Positions 34,740-43,981 of a stretch of 64,000 bases of DNA are shown in pieces. Numbering within the stretch: position 1 is the first letter of the stretch; every line of letters starts with the position of its first letter. A program made the translations under genes and the position numbers. The notes beneath the pieces were generated by a model, which ran no database searches, was not told the DNA's origin, and saw nothing but the letters and a program-made list of their open reading frames with translations. Origin of the DNA: Mycobacterium sp. Root135 (GTDB taxonomy: Bacteria; Actinomycetota; Actinomycetes; Mycobacteriales; Mycobacteriaceae); contig NZ_LMEZ01000005.1 of the NCBI RefSeq assembly GCF_001426545.1, positions 454,844 to 518,843 of the forward strand. The letters are read 5' to 3'.

Positions 34740-35459
34740 GTGGAGGATGACTGGGATGGTATGGCCGAGTGGTACGCCGAACTTGTTCGCAGTGGATCGG
34801 CGATGCACCGGTTCTCCCGTGACATCTTGCTAAAGGCTCTGCCGGTCAACGTGATTGGGCTCGACGTTCTCGACGTCGGGTGTGGTGAAGGCATCGTCAG
34901 CCGAGCGTTGGCCGGCCGCGGAGCCCGGGTGGTGGGCGTCGACCCCACCCGTGCGCTCGTCGCGCATGCCGAGGCCGCCGAGCGTGCGAACCCGACCAGA
35001 GCGGTCTACCGCATTGACGACGGATCCAGCTTGCAGACGGTGCCGGACGACTCGGTCGACGGTGTGACGGCGGCGCTGTCGCTGAACAACATCGCCGATC
35101 TCGACGCCGCACTGCATTCCGTCAGGCGAGTGCTGCGTCCGGGTGGTTTCCTGGTCTTCACGGTGCCGCATCCGTGCTTCGACGCCCCAGCTACGGAGAC
35201 GTTCGCTACTCCGGGCGGGCTTCGCCGCGCCGTCGGCGACTACTTCGCCGAAGGGCTCTGGCGGTCACCGCACCCACACAGCGTCCGCCGAGCAGGCAAC
35301 TACCACCGCACCATTTCCGCGTACGTCACGGCGGTGTTGGGCCACGGCTTCGTACTGCGCCGCCTCGACGAACCCGCCCCGTCCGACGAGATACGCGCCG
35401 AGGCCCCGCATCGACTCGGATTGCCGCCGTTCCTCGTGATCAGTGCGACGCTTCGATGA
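34740..35459 (+). CDS. Class I SAM-dependent methyltransferase (239 aa)
   Basis: The Rossmann methyltransferase fold: motif I VLDVGCGEGIVSRALAGRGARVVGVDP, acidic motif II region, NNIADLDAALHSVRRVLRPGGFLVFTVPHPCF (motifs III and IV). A further helix and LPPFLVISATLR end the protein. The MEDDWDGMAEWYAELVRSG opening is typical of small-molecule methyltransferases. It is coupled by an ATGA overlap to the serine hydrolase gene. The substrate is unknown. Confidence 0.86.
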   Translation: MEDDWDGMAEWYAELVRSGSAMHRFSRDILLKALPVNVIGLDVLDVGCGEGIVSRALAGRGARVVGVDPTRALVAHAEAAERANPTRAVYRIDDGSSLQTVPDDSVDGVTAALSLNNIADLDAALHSVRRVLRPGGFLVFTVPHPCFDAPATETFATPGGLRRAVGDYFAEGLWRSPHPHSVRRAGNYHRTISAYVTAVLGHGFVLRRLDEPAPSDEIRAEAPHRLGLPPFLVISATLR

Positions 35460-36451
35460 GTGCCGCACCGCCCGGACTCGGGGCGGCCACCGGCGACGCA
35501 GATCTGATCGCAAGGGTCGAACCGCTGCTGCGCGGCGCTGGCCTCGCCGACCGCGTCAGCGTCGTCCACATTCAGGACCACGTTCCCGCCTGGGCACACT
35601 TCGGTGCCGGGCCCGACACGGTCTACGAAATCGGATCGGTCACCAAGACCATGACCTCGTTGCTCTTCGCCGACGCCGTCGAGTGCTGGGAGCTGAAGGC
35701 CGACACCACGTTGGGCAGCCTGCTCGACGTCCACGGTCAGGTGGCTGGGGTGACGCTGGAAGAACTGGCGAGTCACCGGTCGGGTTTGCCGCGACTGTCC
35801 GGGCGCCACCGGGACCAAGTGAAGGTCGTTTCCGCCGTGCTGCGGCATCGCAACCCGTACACCGAAGACGTCACGACGCTGCTCGCGCAGGCCGATACGG
35901 CGAAGATCGTTGGCAGAGGCATGTTTTCGTACTCCAACCTCGGCACCGCCCTTCTCGGCCAGGCACTGGCCGCCCACGCAGGCGTCGGGTATCCCGAATT
36001 ACTCGGTCGCCGGATCTTCGAGCGTCTTGGCATGACCCGGTCGTCGGTACCCCTGTCCGCCGACGACCTGCCCCCCAATGCGCCGACGGGGTGGAGCGCG
36101 GCCGGCAAGCGCCAGCAGGCGTGGACCATCAACGCCTACGCACCGGCCGGCGGGGTGCGCTCGACACCGGACGACATGGCGCGTTACGCACGAGCCCTGC
36201 TCGACGGAAGTGCGCCGGGCTTGAGCGCACTCGAACCGCGGTGGGATGCCGGAGACGGACACCGGGTGGGCTATGCCTGGCTCACCGATCGCGTTGGGAG
36301 CACGGACATCACGTGGCACAACGGCGCAACGGGCGGCTTCTCGAGCATGTTGGCCCTCGACCGCAGTCGCGATTCGGCGGTGGTCATCCTCGCCAACACG
36401 ATGGCCACCCTCGACGAGATCGCGATTCGCGTTCTGGCAGAGGAGAATTAG
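35456..36451 (+). CDS. Beta-lactamase-fold serine hydrolase (331 aa)
   Basis: A penicillin-binding/esterase family member: SVTKTMTSLLF carries the S-x-x-K nucleophile pair, YSNLG provides the Tyr motif, and HNGATGGFSSML the third (H-x-G) motif. It has no signal peptide, so it probably acts in the cytoplasm as an esterase or amidase rather than on peptidoglycan. Its ATG at 35456 overlaps the methyltransferase stop, and the stop overlaps the end of the amidase gene on the other strand by 4 bp. Confidence 0.87.
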   Translation: MSAAPPGLGAATGDADLIARVEPLLRGAGLADRVSVVHIQDHVPAWAHFGAGPDTVYEIGSVTKTMTSLLFADAVECWELKADTTLGSLLDVHGQVAGVTLEELASHRSGLPRLSGRHRDQVKVVSAVLRHRNPYTEDVTTLLAQADTAKIVGRGMFSYSNLGTALLGQALAAHAGVGYPELLGRRIFERLGMTRSSVPLSADDLPPNAPTGWSAAGKRQQAWTINAYAPAGGVRSTPDDMARYARALLDGSAPGLSALEPRWDAGDGHRVGYAWLTDRVGSTDITWHNGATGGFSSMLALDRSRDSAVVILANTMATLDEIAIRVLAEEN

Positions 36452-37917
36452 GCCGGTGGCGCGTCCTTACCCGGCGCTTGGAAGCCGCCGATCCGGTGTT
36501 CGAGCCACTCGGCAAGCCGCAGCGGAGTGCGGTCCTCGAATGCCGGACCGATGATTTGCACCCCCACCGGCAACCCGTCGGCGGACCGCCCCGCAGGGAC
36601 GGCGGTGGCGGGCAGGCCGGGCATCGTGGCCAGGCCGGCCCACACGAGTTGGTCGAAGAACGGGTAGTCGACGCCGTCGATGTCGATCCGGCAACCCAGC
36701 AGATCCGGATCGTGGTCGTGCGGAAACGCGGGAGTCGGAGTGATCGGACACACCACGGCGTCGAACTCGCCGAACAGCTGTCGCCAGCCGTGTCGATGGT
36801 GCTCGCGACGGTTGGCCACCTCGATCCATTCGCGATGGCTCAGCACCATTCCGCGCAGCCGCGCCGCATCCAGACTGCGGTCATCCGCGCTCAAAAGTGC
36901 TGCGCGAGTGTGTAAATCTTCGTACTGGTCGACGGGAAAGCGCGCCACCGAACCGGAGAACAGCAGCAGCGTGTACAGCCAGGCGGCTTCGGTCAGGTCG
37001 GGCAGCAGCTGGCTGTGCCGTTCGACGCGGGCACCACTGGACACCAGGGCGTCGGCCACCCGGTTGACGCCGGCGCGCACTGCGGCCCCGGTGGCGATGT
37101 ACGGGTGTTCCTCGAGAACCAGCACTCGGAAGTCTTTTAGTCGCTCGTGACGCGGGGGTGGCAGCGCCACCGTGTGCGCCACGCCGAGCGTCAGCGGGTC
37201 AGGTCCGGCCATCACGTCGAGTAGGAGCGCAAGGTCGCGGGCCGTGCGCGCCATCGGACCGACGACGGCGAGGTCGGATTCGGTCGGAAATGCCTGCGCG
37301 CGGGGCGGAGTCATACCGCGCATCGCGGCCAACCCGAGTGTCGGCTTGTGTGCGTAGATGCCGCAGAAATGCGCGGGCGTGCGCAGCGAACCGGCGAGGT
37401 CGGAACCGATGGACAGTGCCCCGAACCCGGACGCCAGGGCGGCCGCCGACCCACCCGACGATCCGCCCGCCGTGCGACCGTGGTCCCACGGATTGTTCGT
37501 GACGCCGTAGAGGTCGTTGAAACTCTGAAGACCTTGTAAACCCAACGGCACGTTCGTCTTGCCGAGCACCACGGCGCCGGCGGCCTTGAGCCGCGCCACC
37601 TGGACCGCGTCCTCGGACGGGACGAACCCCCGGTGCTCCGGCATGCCCCACGTCGTGGGCAGCCCGGTCACGTCGAACGATTCCTTGACCGTCACCGGAA
37701 TGCCCAGCAGTGGCCGATCCTCTCCGCGGGCGCGGGCTTCGTCCGCGTGCCGAGCGGTGTCCCGCGCACGATCGTAGTCCGGCACACAGATCGCGTTGAC
37801 CTGAGAGTTGTGCCGCTCGATTGCGGCGATTGCGACCTCGGTCAGCTCAACCGATGACACCTCGCCAGCGCGTAAGGCGACCGCCAAATCTCCAGCCGAC
37901 CGATAGTTCCATTCCAT
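36448..37917 (-). CDS. Amidase signature family hydrolase (489 aa)
   Basis: The catalytic Ser-cisSer-Lys triad is present: Lys in IPVTVKESFD, and the Ser residues in GRTAGGSSGGSAAALASG. The start MEWNYRSAGDLAVALRAGEVSSVEL is typical of the family, so the ATG at 37917 is used although the frame stays open to 38430. Such enzymes hydrolyse small amides or act as the GatA subunit, but no gatB or gatC is near. Convergent with the serine hydrolase gene. Confidence 0.9.
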   Translation of the reverse strand: MEWNYRSAGDLAVALRAGEVSSVELTEVAIAAIERHNSQVNAICVPDYDRARDTARHADEARARGEDRPLLGIPVTVKESFDVTGLPTTWGMPEHRGFVPSEDAVQVARLKAAGAVVLGKTNVPLGLQGLQSFNDLYGVTNNPWDHGRTAGGSSGGSAAALASGFGALSIGSDLAGSLRTPAHFCGIYAHKPTLGLAAMRGMTPPRAQAFPTESDLAVVGPMARTARDLALLLDVMAGPDPLTLGVAHTVALPPPRHERLKDFRVLVLEEHPYIATGAAVRAGVNRVADALVSSGARVERHSQLLPDLTEAAWLYTLLLFSGSVARFPVDQYEDLHTRAALLSADDRSLDAARLRGMVLSHREWIEVANRREHHRHGWRQLFGEFDAVVCPITPTPAFPHDHDPDLLGCRIDIDGVDYPFFDQLVWAGLATMPGLPATAVPAGRSADGLPVGVQIIGPAFEDRTPLRLAEWLEHRIGGFQAPGKDAPPA

Positions 37918-37984
37918 GATTCGGACGCTAACGACCCACCTCGGAAGCCATAAAATCGTTGATCCCGCAATGGAAGAGTCCGGC

Positions 37985-38006
37985 TTGACCCTCACGCGAC
38001 GTGAGG
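37985..38006 (+). promoter_or_regulatory. TipAL-type MerR operator with overlapping -35 box
   Basis: TTGACC (-35) runs into CCTCACG-CGA-CGTGAGG (37990-38006), a perfect 7-bp dyad with a 3-bp centre. It closely resembles, from memory, the Streptomyces tipA operator CCTCACG-T-CACGTGAGG. It lies just upstream of the merR-like gene and so fits autoregulation by promoter twisting. Confidence 0.75.
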
Positions 38007-38040
38007 CCCCAACATGGTCGACGTGACGCAGGAGATTCAG

Positions 38041-38802
38041 GTGGAAGAACTCACCGTGGGCGAGGTTGCCCGGCGTTTTGGCATCACGGTCCGGACGCTG
38101 CACCACTATGACGACATCGGGTTGTTGACTCCCAGTCGGCGTTCGGCTTCCGGCTACCGGGTCTACACGTCGGCGGATCTGACGCGCTTGTCCCAGGTCA
38201 TCGTCTACCGCCGGCTCGAGCTGTCCCTCGAGGAGATCGCGAGCCTGCTGGAAGACGGCAACGAGGTCAGCCACCTGCTTCGTCAGCGCGAACGCGTCAC
38301 GTCCCGACTCGACGAGATGACGGCTCTCGTCGAGGCAATCGATCACGCATTGGAGAAGGCGATGAACAACACCCCCATGACCGACGACGACATGCGCGAA
38401 CTCTTCGGTGACAGCTTCGACGACTACCAAGCAGAGGCCGAACAGAAGTGGGGCGAGACTGACGAGTGGAAGGAATCGCAGCGGCGAACGAAGTCCTACG
38501 GCAAGCAGGAGTGGATCCAGATCAAGTCCGAGGGCGAAGCCGTCGAGAAGGCGCTGTCCGACGCCTTTCGCGTCGGACTACCGGCCGACTCCGAGGAGGC
38601 GATGGCTGCGGCCGAGCAGCACCGGCTTCACGTGAATCGCTGGTTCTACGACTGTCCGCCGGCCTTCCATCGAAACCTGGGGGACTTGTACGTGAGCGAC
38701 CCCAGATATGTTGCCAACTATGACGAGTCGTTCGGTCTCCCGGGCCTCGCTGCCTACTGTCGTGAGGCGATCCATGCGAACGCGGACCGAACTGGCGAAT
38801 GA
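38041..38802 (+). CDS. MerR-family TipAL-like multidrug-sensing regulator (253 aa)
   Basis: An N-terminal MerR helix-turn-helix (VGEVARRFGITVRTLHHYDDIGLLTP) is followed by a dimerising coiled coil and a C-terminal TipAS antibiotic-recognition domain (residues about 110-253, with MRELFGDSFDDYQAEAEQKWGETDEWKESQRR). TipAS domains bind thiopeptides. The GTG at 38041 is preferred because GCAGGAGA lies upstream at the right distance and it gives 253 residues, the length I recall for TipAL. An ATG at 38014 would fall on the -10 region. The operator at 37990 supports autoregulation. Confidence 0.9.
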   Translation: MEELTVGEVARRFGITVRTLHHYDDIGLLTPSRRSASGYRVYTSADLTRLSQVIVYRRLELSLEEIASLLEDGNEVSHLLRQRERVTSRLDEMTALVEAIDHALEKAMNNTPMTDDDMRELFGDSFDDYQAEAEQKWGETDEWKESQRRTKSYGKQEWIQIKSEGEAVEKALSDAFRVGLPADSEEAMAAAEQHRLHVNRWFYDCPPAFHRNLGDLYVSDPRYVANYDESFGLPGLAAYCREAIHANADRTGE

Positions 38803-38992
38803 CGGTCAGGTGCGGACGGCCACCCGTTGGGCGGGTGGACTGTGGTTGGCCGCGACATTGGTGATGCTTCGATCGGAACGCGCGAGTGCGATTCTGCGAA
38901 AGCTGGGGACCTACATGTCCACGTACGGCGTGTTTGCGGCACTGCTCGCAGAGGGCAGACGCACGCGGCACGCGCCCGTCGGGCAGCGCTGA
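38774..38992 (+). CDS. Small hypothetical protein overlapping the merR gene (72 aa)
   Basis: The frame starts with ATG inside the last 29 bp of the merR gene and encodes a basic peptide with one hydrophobic stretch (WAGGLWLAATLVML) and a second weaker one (LGTYMSTYGVFAALLAEG). I recognise no family. Downstream overlap with a regulator gene would fit co-translation. It could also be chance in GC-rich DNA. Confidence 0.4.
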   Translation: MRTRTELANDGQVRTATRWAGGLWLAATLVMLRSERASAILRKLGTYMSTYGVFAALLAEGRRTRHAPVGQR

Positions 38993-39095
38993 CCAAGTTC
39001 GGCCTGCGGTCCCTCGAGCTCTTGTACTGGGCAAGTTCGAAGGCCCGGCCTTGCAAAGAGGAGAAGAAATCGGCGCGCGACTCTAAGGTCGTCGC

Positions 39096-40526
39096 GTGGA
39101 ACAGAACGCACCTGTGAGCCGTCTAGACCGGTTCTTCGAGATCACCGAGCGGCAGTCGACGATCAGCACTGAGATCCGCGGTGGACTGGTCACGTTCATC
39201 GCGATGGCCTACATCATCGTGCTGAACCCGATCATCCTGTCCAGCGCGCCCGACGTGGCCGGCAACAGCCTCGACTTTGCGCAGGTGTCCGCCACCACGT
39301 CGCTCGCGGCCGGCGTGATGACCATCTTGTTCGGCGTGATCGCGCGACTGCCGTTCGCCTTCGCGGCCGGCCTCGGCATCAACTCATTCCTCGCGACCAC
39401 GGTCGTCGGTACGGTCACCTGGCCCGAGGCGATGGGCCTGGTCGTGATCAACGGCGTCATCATCGTGATCCTGGCGGCGACTGGACTGCGCAGGCTGGTG
39501 TTCGACGCCGTCCCAATGGAACTCAAGCTCGCGATCACCGCGGGCATCGGCTTGTTCATCCTGTTCATCGGGTTGGTCGACGCGGGATTCGTCGGTGCCA
39601 CCGGCGTGCCGTCGCCACCCGTCGGGCTGGGCAGCGGTGGCGCCGGATCGATCAGCACCGTGCCCGTCCTGGTGTTCGTGTTCACGCTGCTGCTGACCGG
39701 TGTGCTGGTGGTTCGGCGCGTGCGCGGCGGCATCTTGATCGGCCTCGTCACGGGCACGGTGGTCGCCGTCGTCATCGAGGCCATCTGGCACCTGGGCTCG
39801 GCGGTCGACAAGCCCGGCGGCTGGAGCCTGTCGGTGCCGACGCTGTCGGGCTCACCGTTCGCGCTGCCGGACCTCTCACTGGTCGGAGCGTTCACCCTGG
39901 ACAGCTTCGGCCGCATCGGCGTCCTGGCCGCCGTGATGCTGGTGTTCACCCTGGTGTTCGCGAACTTCTTCGACGCCATGGGCACGCTGACCGGCCTGTC
40001 CCGCGAGGCCGGCCTGTCCGACGAGAAGGGAAACTTCCCGCGACTGAAGGCGTCGCTGATCGTCGAGGGCGCCGGTGCGGTCGTCGGCGGCGCGACCTCG
40101 GCGTCGTCCAACACCGTCTTCATCGAGTCCGGGGCCGGTGTCGAGGAGGGCGCACGCACCGGCCTGGCCAACGTGGTCACCGGCGTGCTGTTCCTGGCCG
40201 CGATGTTCATCTCGCCGCTCGCGTCGATCGTGCCGACCGAAGTGGCCGCCGCCGCGCTGGTCGTCGTCGGCGTCATGATGGTGTCGCAGCTGCGTCACAT
40301 CGACGTCTCCGAGTTCTCGGTCGCCATGCCGGTGGTGCTCACCGTGGCGGCGATGCCGTTCACCTACTCGATCGCCAACGGCATCGGGATCGGCTTCATC
40401 GCGTGGGTGGTGACGCGGTCGGCGACCGGCAAGGCCCGCGAGATCAGCCCGCTGCTGTGGGTCGTGACGGCGGGGTTCGTCGTCTACTTCGCCCGCGGCT
40501 GGCTCGAGACGATGATCGGGCTCTGA
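39096..40526 (+). CDS. NCS2/AzgA-type purine permease (476 aa)
   Basis: A 12-span proton-coupled uptake transporter for hypoxanthine, guanine or adenine. The opening LDRFFEITERQSTISTEIRGGLVTFIAMAYIIVLNPIIL is diagnostic of the AzgA/PbuG branch. GLGINSFLATTVVG, FFDAMGTLTGLSREAGL (substrate-site region), GATSASSNTVFIESGAGVEEGARTGL and a C-terminal YFARGWLE follow. GTG start at 39096 without a strong ribosome site. Its last 43 bp overlap the Nudix gene on the other strand. Confidence 0.9.
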   Translation: MEQNAPVSRLDRFFEITERQSTISTEIRGGLVTFIAMAYIIVLNPIILSSAPDVAGNSLDFAQVSATTSLAAGVMTILFGVIARLPFAFAAGLGINSFLATTVVGTVTWPEAMGLVVINGVIIVILAATGLRRLVFDAVPMELKLAITAGIGLFILFIGLVDAGFVGATGVPSPPVGLGSGGAGSISTVPVLVFVFTLLLTGVLVVRRVRGGILIGLVTGTVVAVVIEAIWHLGSAVDKPGGWSLSVPTLSGSPFALPDLSLVGAFTLDSFGRIGVLAAVMLVFTLVFANFFDAMGTLTGLSREAGLSDEKGNFPRLKASLIVEGAGAVVGGATSASSNTVFIESGAGVEEGARTGLANVVTGVLFLAAMFISPLASIVPTEVAAAALVVVGVMMVSQLRHIDVSEFSVAMPVVLTVAAMPFTYSIANGIGIGFIAWVVTRSATGKAREISPLLWVVTAGFVVYFARGWLETMIGL

Positions 40527-41014
40527 GACGTTCGGATCACTCCGTTGACCGCCTCGACCATGCCGTCGGTCTCGCGTGCGACCAGCGCGGAGCGAATCCT
40601 GTTGGCCAGTCGCGGGATCGTGACCCGATCCACGTCTGACGGATCGACGAGGACGACCCCACGCCCCTCGTCGTCGGCGGGGACGTCCGCGAGGTCTGCC
40701 TCGTCGAGGACGCCTCCGTCGTAGACGAACATGACCGAGTCGCCCCGGTCCCCGCCGTCGGTCTGGTGATCGAGCACGAGCAGCCGACCGACCGCGACGT
40801 CGACGCCCAGTTCCTCCCGGCACTCCCGCACGCACGCCGCCGGCGGGGACTCGCCGACTTCAACTGCGCCGCCGGGTAATTCGAGATAGTCGCGGTACGT
40901 CACGTCGTACATGACGACGCGCCCGTTAGGAGTGGTGATGAGCGCCCCGGCACCTTGCCTCACGCGGGCGAGCTGTGCGTAGTACTGCTCGGGGGGCACG
41001 AAGCTCTTCGGCAT
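40484..41014 (-). CDS. Nudix hydrolase (176 aa)
   Basis: The Nudix box is complete: GGAVEVGESPPAACVRECREELGV fits Gx5Ex7REUxEExGU. It is followed by LVLDHQTDGGDRGDSVMFVYDGG. The family hydrolyses nucleoside diphosphate derivatives, including ADP-ribose and oxidised nucleotides. ATG at 41014 (MPKSFVPPEQYYAQLARV) is preferred to 41032 because the family begins around there. It precedes a 28-bp gap to the end of katA. Convergent and 43-bp overlapping with the purine permease gene. Confidence 0.87.
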   Translation of the reverse strand: MPKSFVPPEQYYAQLARVRQGAGALITTPNGRVVMYDVTYRDYLELPGGAVEVGESPPAACVRECREELGVDVAVGRLLVLDHQTDGGDRGDSVMFVYDGGVLDEADLADVPADDEGRGVVLVDPSDVDRVTIPRLANRIRSALVARETDGMVEAVNGVIRTSQSPIIVSSQPRAK

Positions 41015-41041
41015 CGACCCAGTATCGAACACCAGGCGGGC

Positions 41042-42508
41042 TCAGAGTGCGCCGATGGCTTCGCAGGCTTTGCGGACGCCTTCGCCGTAGGCGGGGTCGG
41101 CCCGGGTGCAGTTCTCGATGTGCTTGTTCACGGTGACCGACCGGGCACCCTTGATCGCGCGGGCGGTGTTGTCGAACAACCGCTGCTGCTCTTCCCCGGT
41201 CATCAGCCGGAAGAGGTTGCCGGGCTGTTCGAAGTAGTTGTCGTCATCTTCACGGAAGTCGAAGTGATCCGCGGTGTTCCCGATCCCCTGCGGTGGGTCG
41301 GCGTAGGCCGGTTGATCGGGCCACCGACCAAAGCTGTTGGGTTCCATTCCCGGCACCCCACCCTGGTTGCCGTCGACCCGCATCGCCCCGTCGCGGTGAT
41401 AGGTGTTCACCCGGGCCGCACCGCGGGGGTAGTTCACCGGGATCTGATGATGGTTGACCCCGACCCGGTAGCGGGCGGCGTCGCCGTAGGAGAACAACCG
41501 GCCCTGCAACATCTTGTCCGGGCTGTAGGAAATGCCCGGGACCAGGTTCGCCGGGGAGAACGCGGCCTGCTCCACTTCGGCGAAGTAGTTGTCCGGGTTG
41601 CGATTCAGCTCGTATTCGCCGACTTCGATGAGCGGGTAGTCCTGCTGGCTCCACACCTTGGTCAGGTCGAACGGGTGAAAGCGGTAGGTTCGGGCGTCGT
41701 CCTCGGGCATCACCTGGATGAACAGTGTCCATCGCGGGAACTCACCGCGTTCGATGGCGTCGAACAGGTCGCGGCCGTGGGATTCGCGGTCGGCCCCGAT
41801 GACGGTCTGGGCTTGCTGGTCGGTGAGGTTGTCGATGCCCTGCTGGGTGCGGAAGTGGAACTTCACCCAGTGCCGGATCCCGTCGGCGTTGATCAGGCTG
41901 AAGGTGTGGGACCCGAAGCCGTGCATGTGCCGATAGGAGGCGGGGATGCCGCGGTCACCCATCACGTAGGTGACTTGGTGAAGGGATTCGGGCAGCCCGG
42001 TCCAGAAGCCCCAGTTATTCTCCGGATCGCGCAGGTTGGTGCGCGGGTCGCGTTTGACGGCGCGGTTGAGGTCGGGGAACTTCAGCGGGTCGCGGTGGAA
42101 GAACACCGGGGTGTTGTTGCCGACGACGTCCCAGTTTCCTTGGGTGGTGTAGAACCGCAGCGCGAAGCCGCGGATGTCGCGTTCGGCGTCGGCGGCGCCG
42201 CGTTCCCCGGCGACGGTGGAGTAGCGGGCGAACATCTCGCAGGGGTTGCCGACCTGGTTGAACAGGGCTGCGGTGGTGTAGGCGGAGATGTCGCCGGTGA
42301 CCTTGAAGGTGCCGAACGCCCCGGCGCCCTTGGCGTGCATGCGGCGCTCAGGGATCACCTCGCGACTGAAGTGCGCGAGCTTTTCGATCAGCCACAGGTC
42401 TTGCAGCAGCAGCGGACCCCGCGGCCCGGCGCTCATGCTGTTCTGGTTGTCGACCACCGGCGCACCCGCCGCCGTCGTCAACGGCTCAGTGTTCTCCTCG
42501 AACGCCAT
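41042..42508 (-). CDS. katA: Monofunctional haem catalase KatA (488 aa)
   Basis: Clade-3 small-subunit catalase. The distal His lies in [12 protein letters not shown], with conserved [20 protein letters not shown], and the proximal Tyr ligand in [12 protein letters not shown]. It decomposes hydrogen peroxide. The ATG at 42508 is behind GAAGGAGAAC. The fur-like gene ends at the start codon (TGATG), so translation is coupled. The length of 488 is normal for the family. Regulation by the Fur protein encoded upstream is likely by analogy with furA-katG. Confidence 0.95.
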   Translation of the reverse strand: MAFEENTEPLTTAAGAPVVDNQNSMSAGPRGPLLLQDLWLIEKLAHFSREVIPERRMHAKGAGAFGTFKVTGDISAYTTAALFNQVGNPCEMFARYSTVAGERGAADAERDIRGFALRFYTTQGNWDVVGNNTPVFFHRDPLKFPDLNRAVKRDPRTNLRDPENNWGFWTGLPESLHQVTYVMGDRGIPASYRHMHGFGSHTFSLINADGIRHWVKFHFRTQQGIDNLTDQQAQTVIGADRESHGRDLFDAIERGEFPRWTLFIQVMPEDDARTYRFHPFDLTKVWSQQDYPLIEVGEYELNRNPDNYFAEVEQAAFSPANLVPGISYSPDKMLQGRLFSYGDAARYRVGVNHHQIPVNYPRGAARVNTYHRDGAMRVDGNQGGVPGMEPNSFGRWPDQPAYADPPQGIGNTADHFDFREDDDNYFEQPGNLFRLMTGEEQQRLFDNTARAIKGARSVTVNKHIENCTRADPAYGEGVRKACEAIGAL

Positions 42509-42978
42509 CAGATGTTCTCCTTCGTCGTTGACGGCGACTGCGCGCCGTCGATGTTGGTTTCCGAGCACGGTCCGCACGTGCCCCAGAAGGTCACTTCGGC
42601 CTCGTCGACGACGAAGCCCCTGGTGGTCGACGGCATCAGGCACGGCGCTTCGCCGCTGACGCAGTCGACGTCTTCGAGTGCGCCGCACCGGCGACACACC
42701 ACGTGGTGATGGTTGTCGCCACCCTCGAGTTCGAACAGCGACGCCGAACCAGCCGACCCGACCCTGCGGACCAGCCCGGCGCCGACCAGTGCACCCACAA
42801 CGTCGTAGAGGGCTTGGGTCGAGACCGACCCAATCTGGTTGACCACCAATGCCTTCAGCGATCGCACGTCGACGTGCGGGTGGTCCTCGAGTGCGTGGAG
42901 GACCGCGCTGCGCTGGGCCGTGACGCGGAGCGACGCGTTGCGCAACAGCTCCTCGGCGTCTCGCGTGGACGTGAACAC
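42508..42978 (-). CDS. Fur-family regulator (peroxide/iron type, 156 aa)
   Basis: A winged helix ([27 protein letters not shown], then [19 protein letters not shown]) and the metal-binding dimer domain with [10 protein letters not shown] and a second CxxC (GTCGPC), which coordinates structural zinc. The GTG at 42978 is preceded by GAGGAGG at suitable spacing; the frame stays open upstream. It overlaps katA by one base (TGATG). By gene context it is a PerR/FurA-like peroxide sensor repressing its own operon; sequence alone does not separate PerR from FurA. Confidence 0.9.
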   Translation of the reverse strand: MFTSTRDAEELLRNASLRVTAQRSAVLHALEDHPHVDVRSLKALVVNQIGSVSTQALYDVVGALVGAGLVRRVGSAGSASLFELEGGDNHHHVVCRRCGALEDVDCVSGEAPCLMPSTTRGFVVDEAEVTFWGTCGPCSETNIDGAQSPSTTKENI

Positions 42979-43171
42979 CCATGCCTCCTCGGGTCCGTTT
43001 GGATTGGTTCCAGTCTCTGCGCCGACCGCCAGGGCCGGTACCACGAAGACGGACGAGGACCCCACGGAAGTGGACATGGCATTGGCTGAGTCAGCGCCGT
43101 GGAGTCCGACGCACCCGAGGAATTCGTCGCCGCGATCCGCAACTGGACGGCGCAGGCCTGACACTAGGAAC

Positions 43172-43780
43172 ATGACCGGCCCCATCGACGACTCCGTGAT
43201 CGCCGTCTACCAGGAACACGGCTCCGCTTGGGCGAAGCTCCGCGGTGACCACCTGGTGGAGCGTTCCTGGCTCGATCGCTTCTGCGACCTACTGCCCACC
43301 GGAGCGGCGGTACTCGACATCGGCTGTGGCTCCGGCATACCGATTGCCCGCGAGCTGATCCAGCGGGGATTGAACGTCACCGGGCTCGACGGCGCCCCGA
43401 CGATGGTCGCGTTGTTCGAGCGCAATCTGCCAGGTACACAGGTGCACCTCGGGGACATGCGCAAACTGAGCCTCGGTCGACGTTTCGCCGGCCTGCTGGC
43501 GTGGGACAGCTTCTTTCACCTCTCGCCGGGCGATCAGCGTGTGATGTTCCCCCGTTTTGCGACGCATGCCGCACCGGGCGCGGCGCTGATGTTCACCAGC
43601 GGAACGTCCGAAGGTATCGCGATCGGCCAACTGGACGGCGTGCCGCTCCATCACGGCAGCCTCGACGCGGGCGAGTATCGGCGGCTACTGGATGCCACCG
43701 GCTTCGACGTCGTCGACCACGTGGAGGAAGACCCGACATGCGGGTCGCGCACAGTTTGGCTGGCGCGGCGACGCGGCTGA
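43172..43780 (+). CDS. Class I SAM-dependent methyltransferase (202 aa)
   Basis: Methyltransferase fold with motif I VLDIGCGSGIPIARELIQRGLNVTGLDG and AWDSFFHLSPGDQRVMFPRFATHAAPGAALMFTSG. Start MTGPIDDSVIAVYQEHGSAWAKLRG is typical for a family of mycobacterial methyltransferases of unknown substrate. ATG at 43172, following AGGAAC. Divergent from the fur-katA operon across 193 bp. Confidence 0.85.
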   Translation: MTGPIDDSVIAVYQEHGSAWAKLRGDHLVERSWLDRFCDLLPTGAAVLDIGCGSGIPIARELIQRGLNVTGLDGAPTMVALFERNLPGTQVHLGDMRKLSLGRRFAGLLAWDSFFHLSPGDQRVMFPRFATHAAPGAALMFTSGTSEGIAIGQLDGVPLHHGSLDAGEYRRLLDATGFDVVDHVEEDPTCGSRTVWLARRRG

Positions 43781-43981
43781 TGAGTGCGGCGAAAGCCGTT
43801 GCCGTACAGCCACTGTGGCACCCGACCTCAAGCGTCGCCGTCCGAATGCTCAAACCGCCGCGCGGGCCAGCCGATGCGCGGTAGCTTGCAGGGGTTGGTC
43901 GTAGCTGCTCCTCGACGGCAGTGCGCCTCGTTTGGGGGATGACACCATGGCAATCCGTCACCACACACGGACCGGCCCGTC

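Noticed and set aside
40955..42709. Plus-strand open frame of 584 codons opposite katA and fur
   Set aside because: Antisense to a complete catalase. It shows no recognisable family signature.
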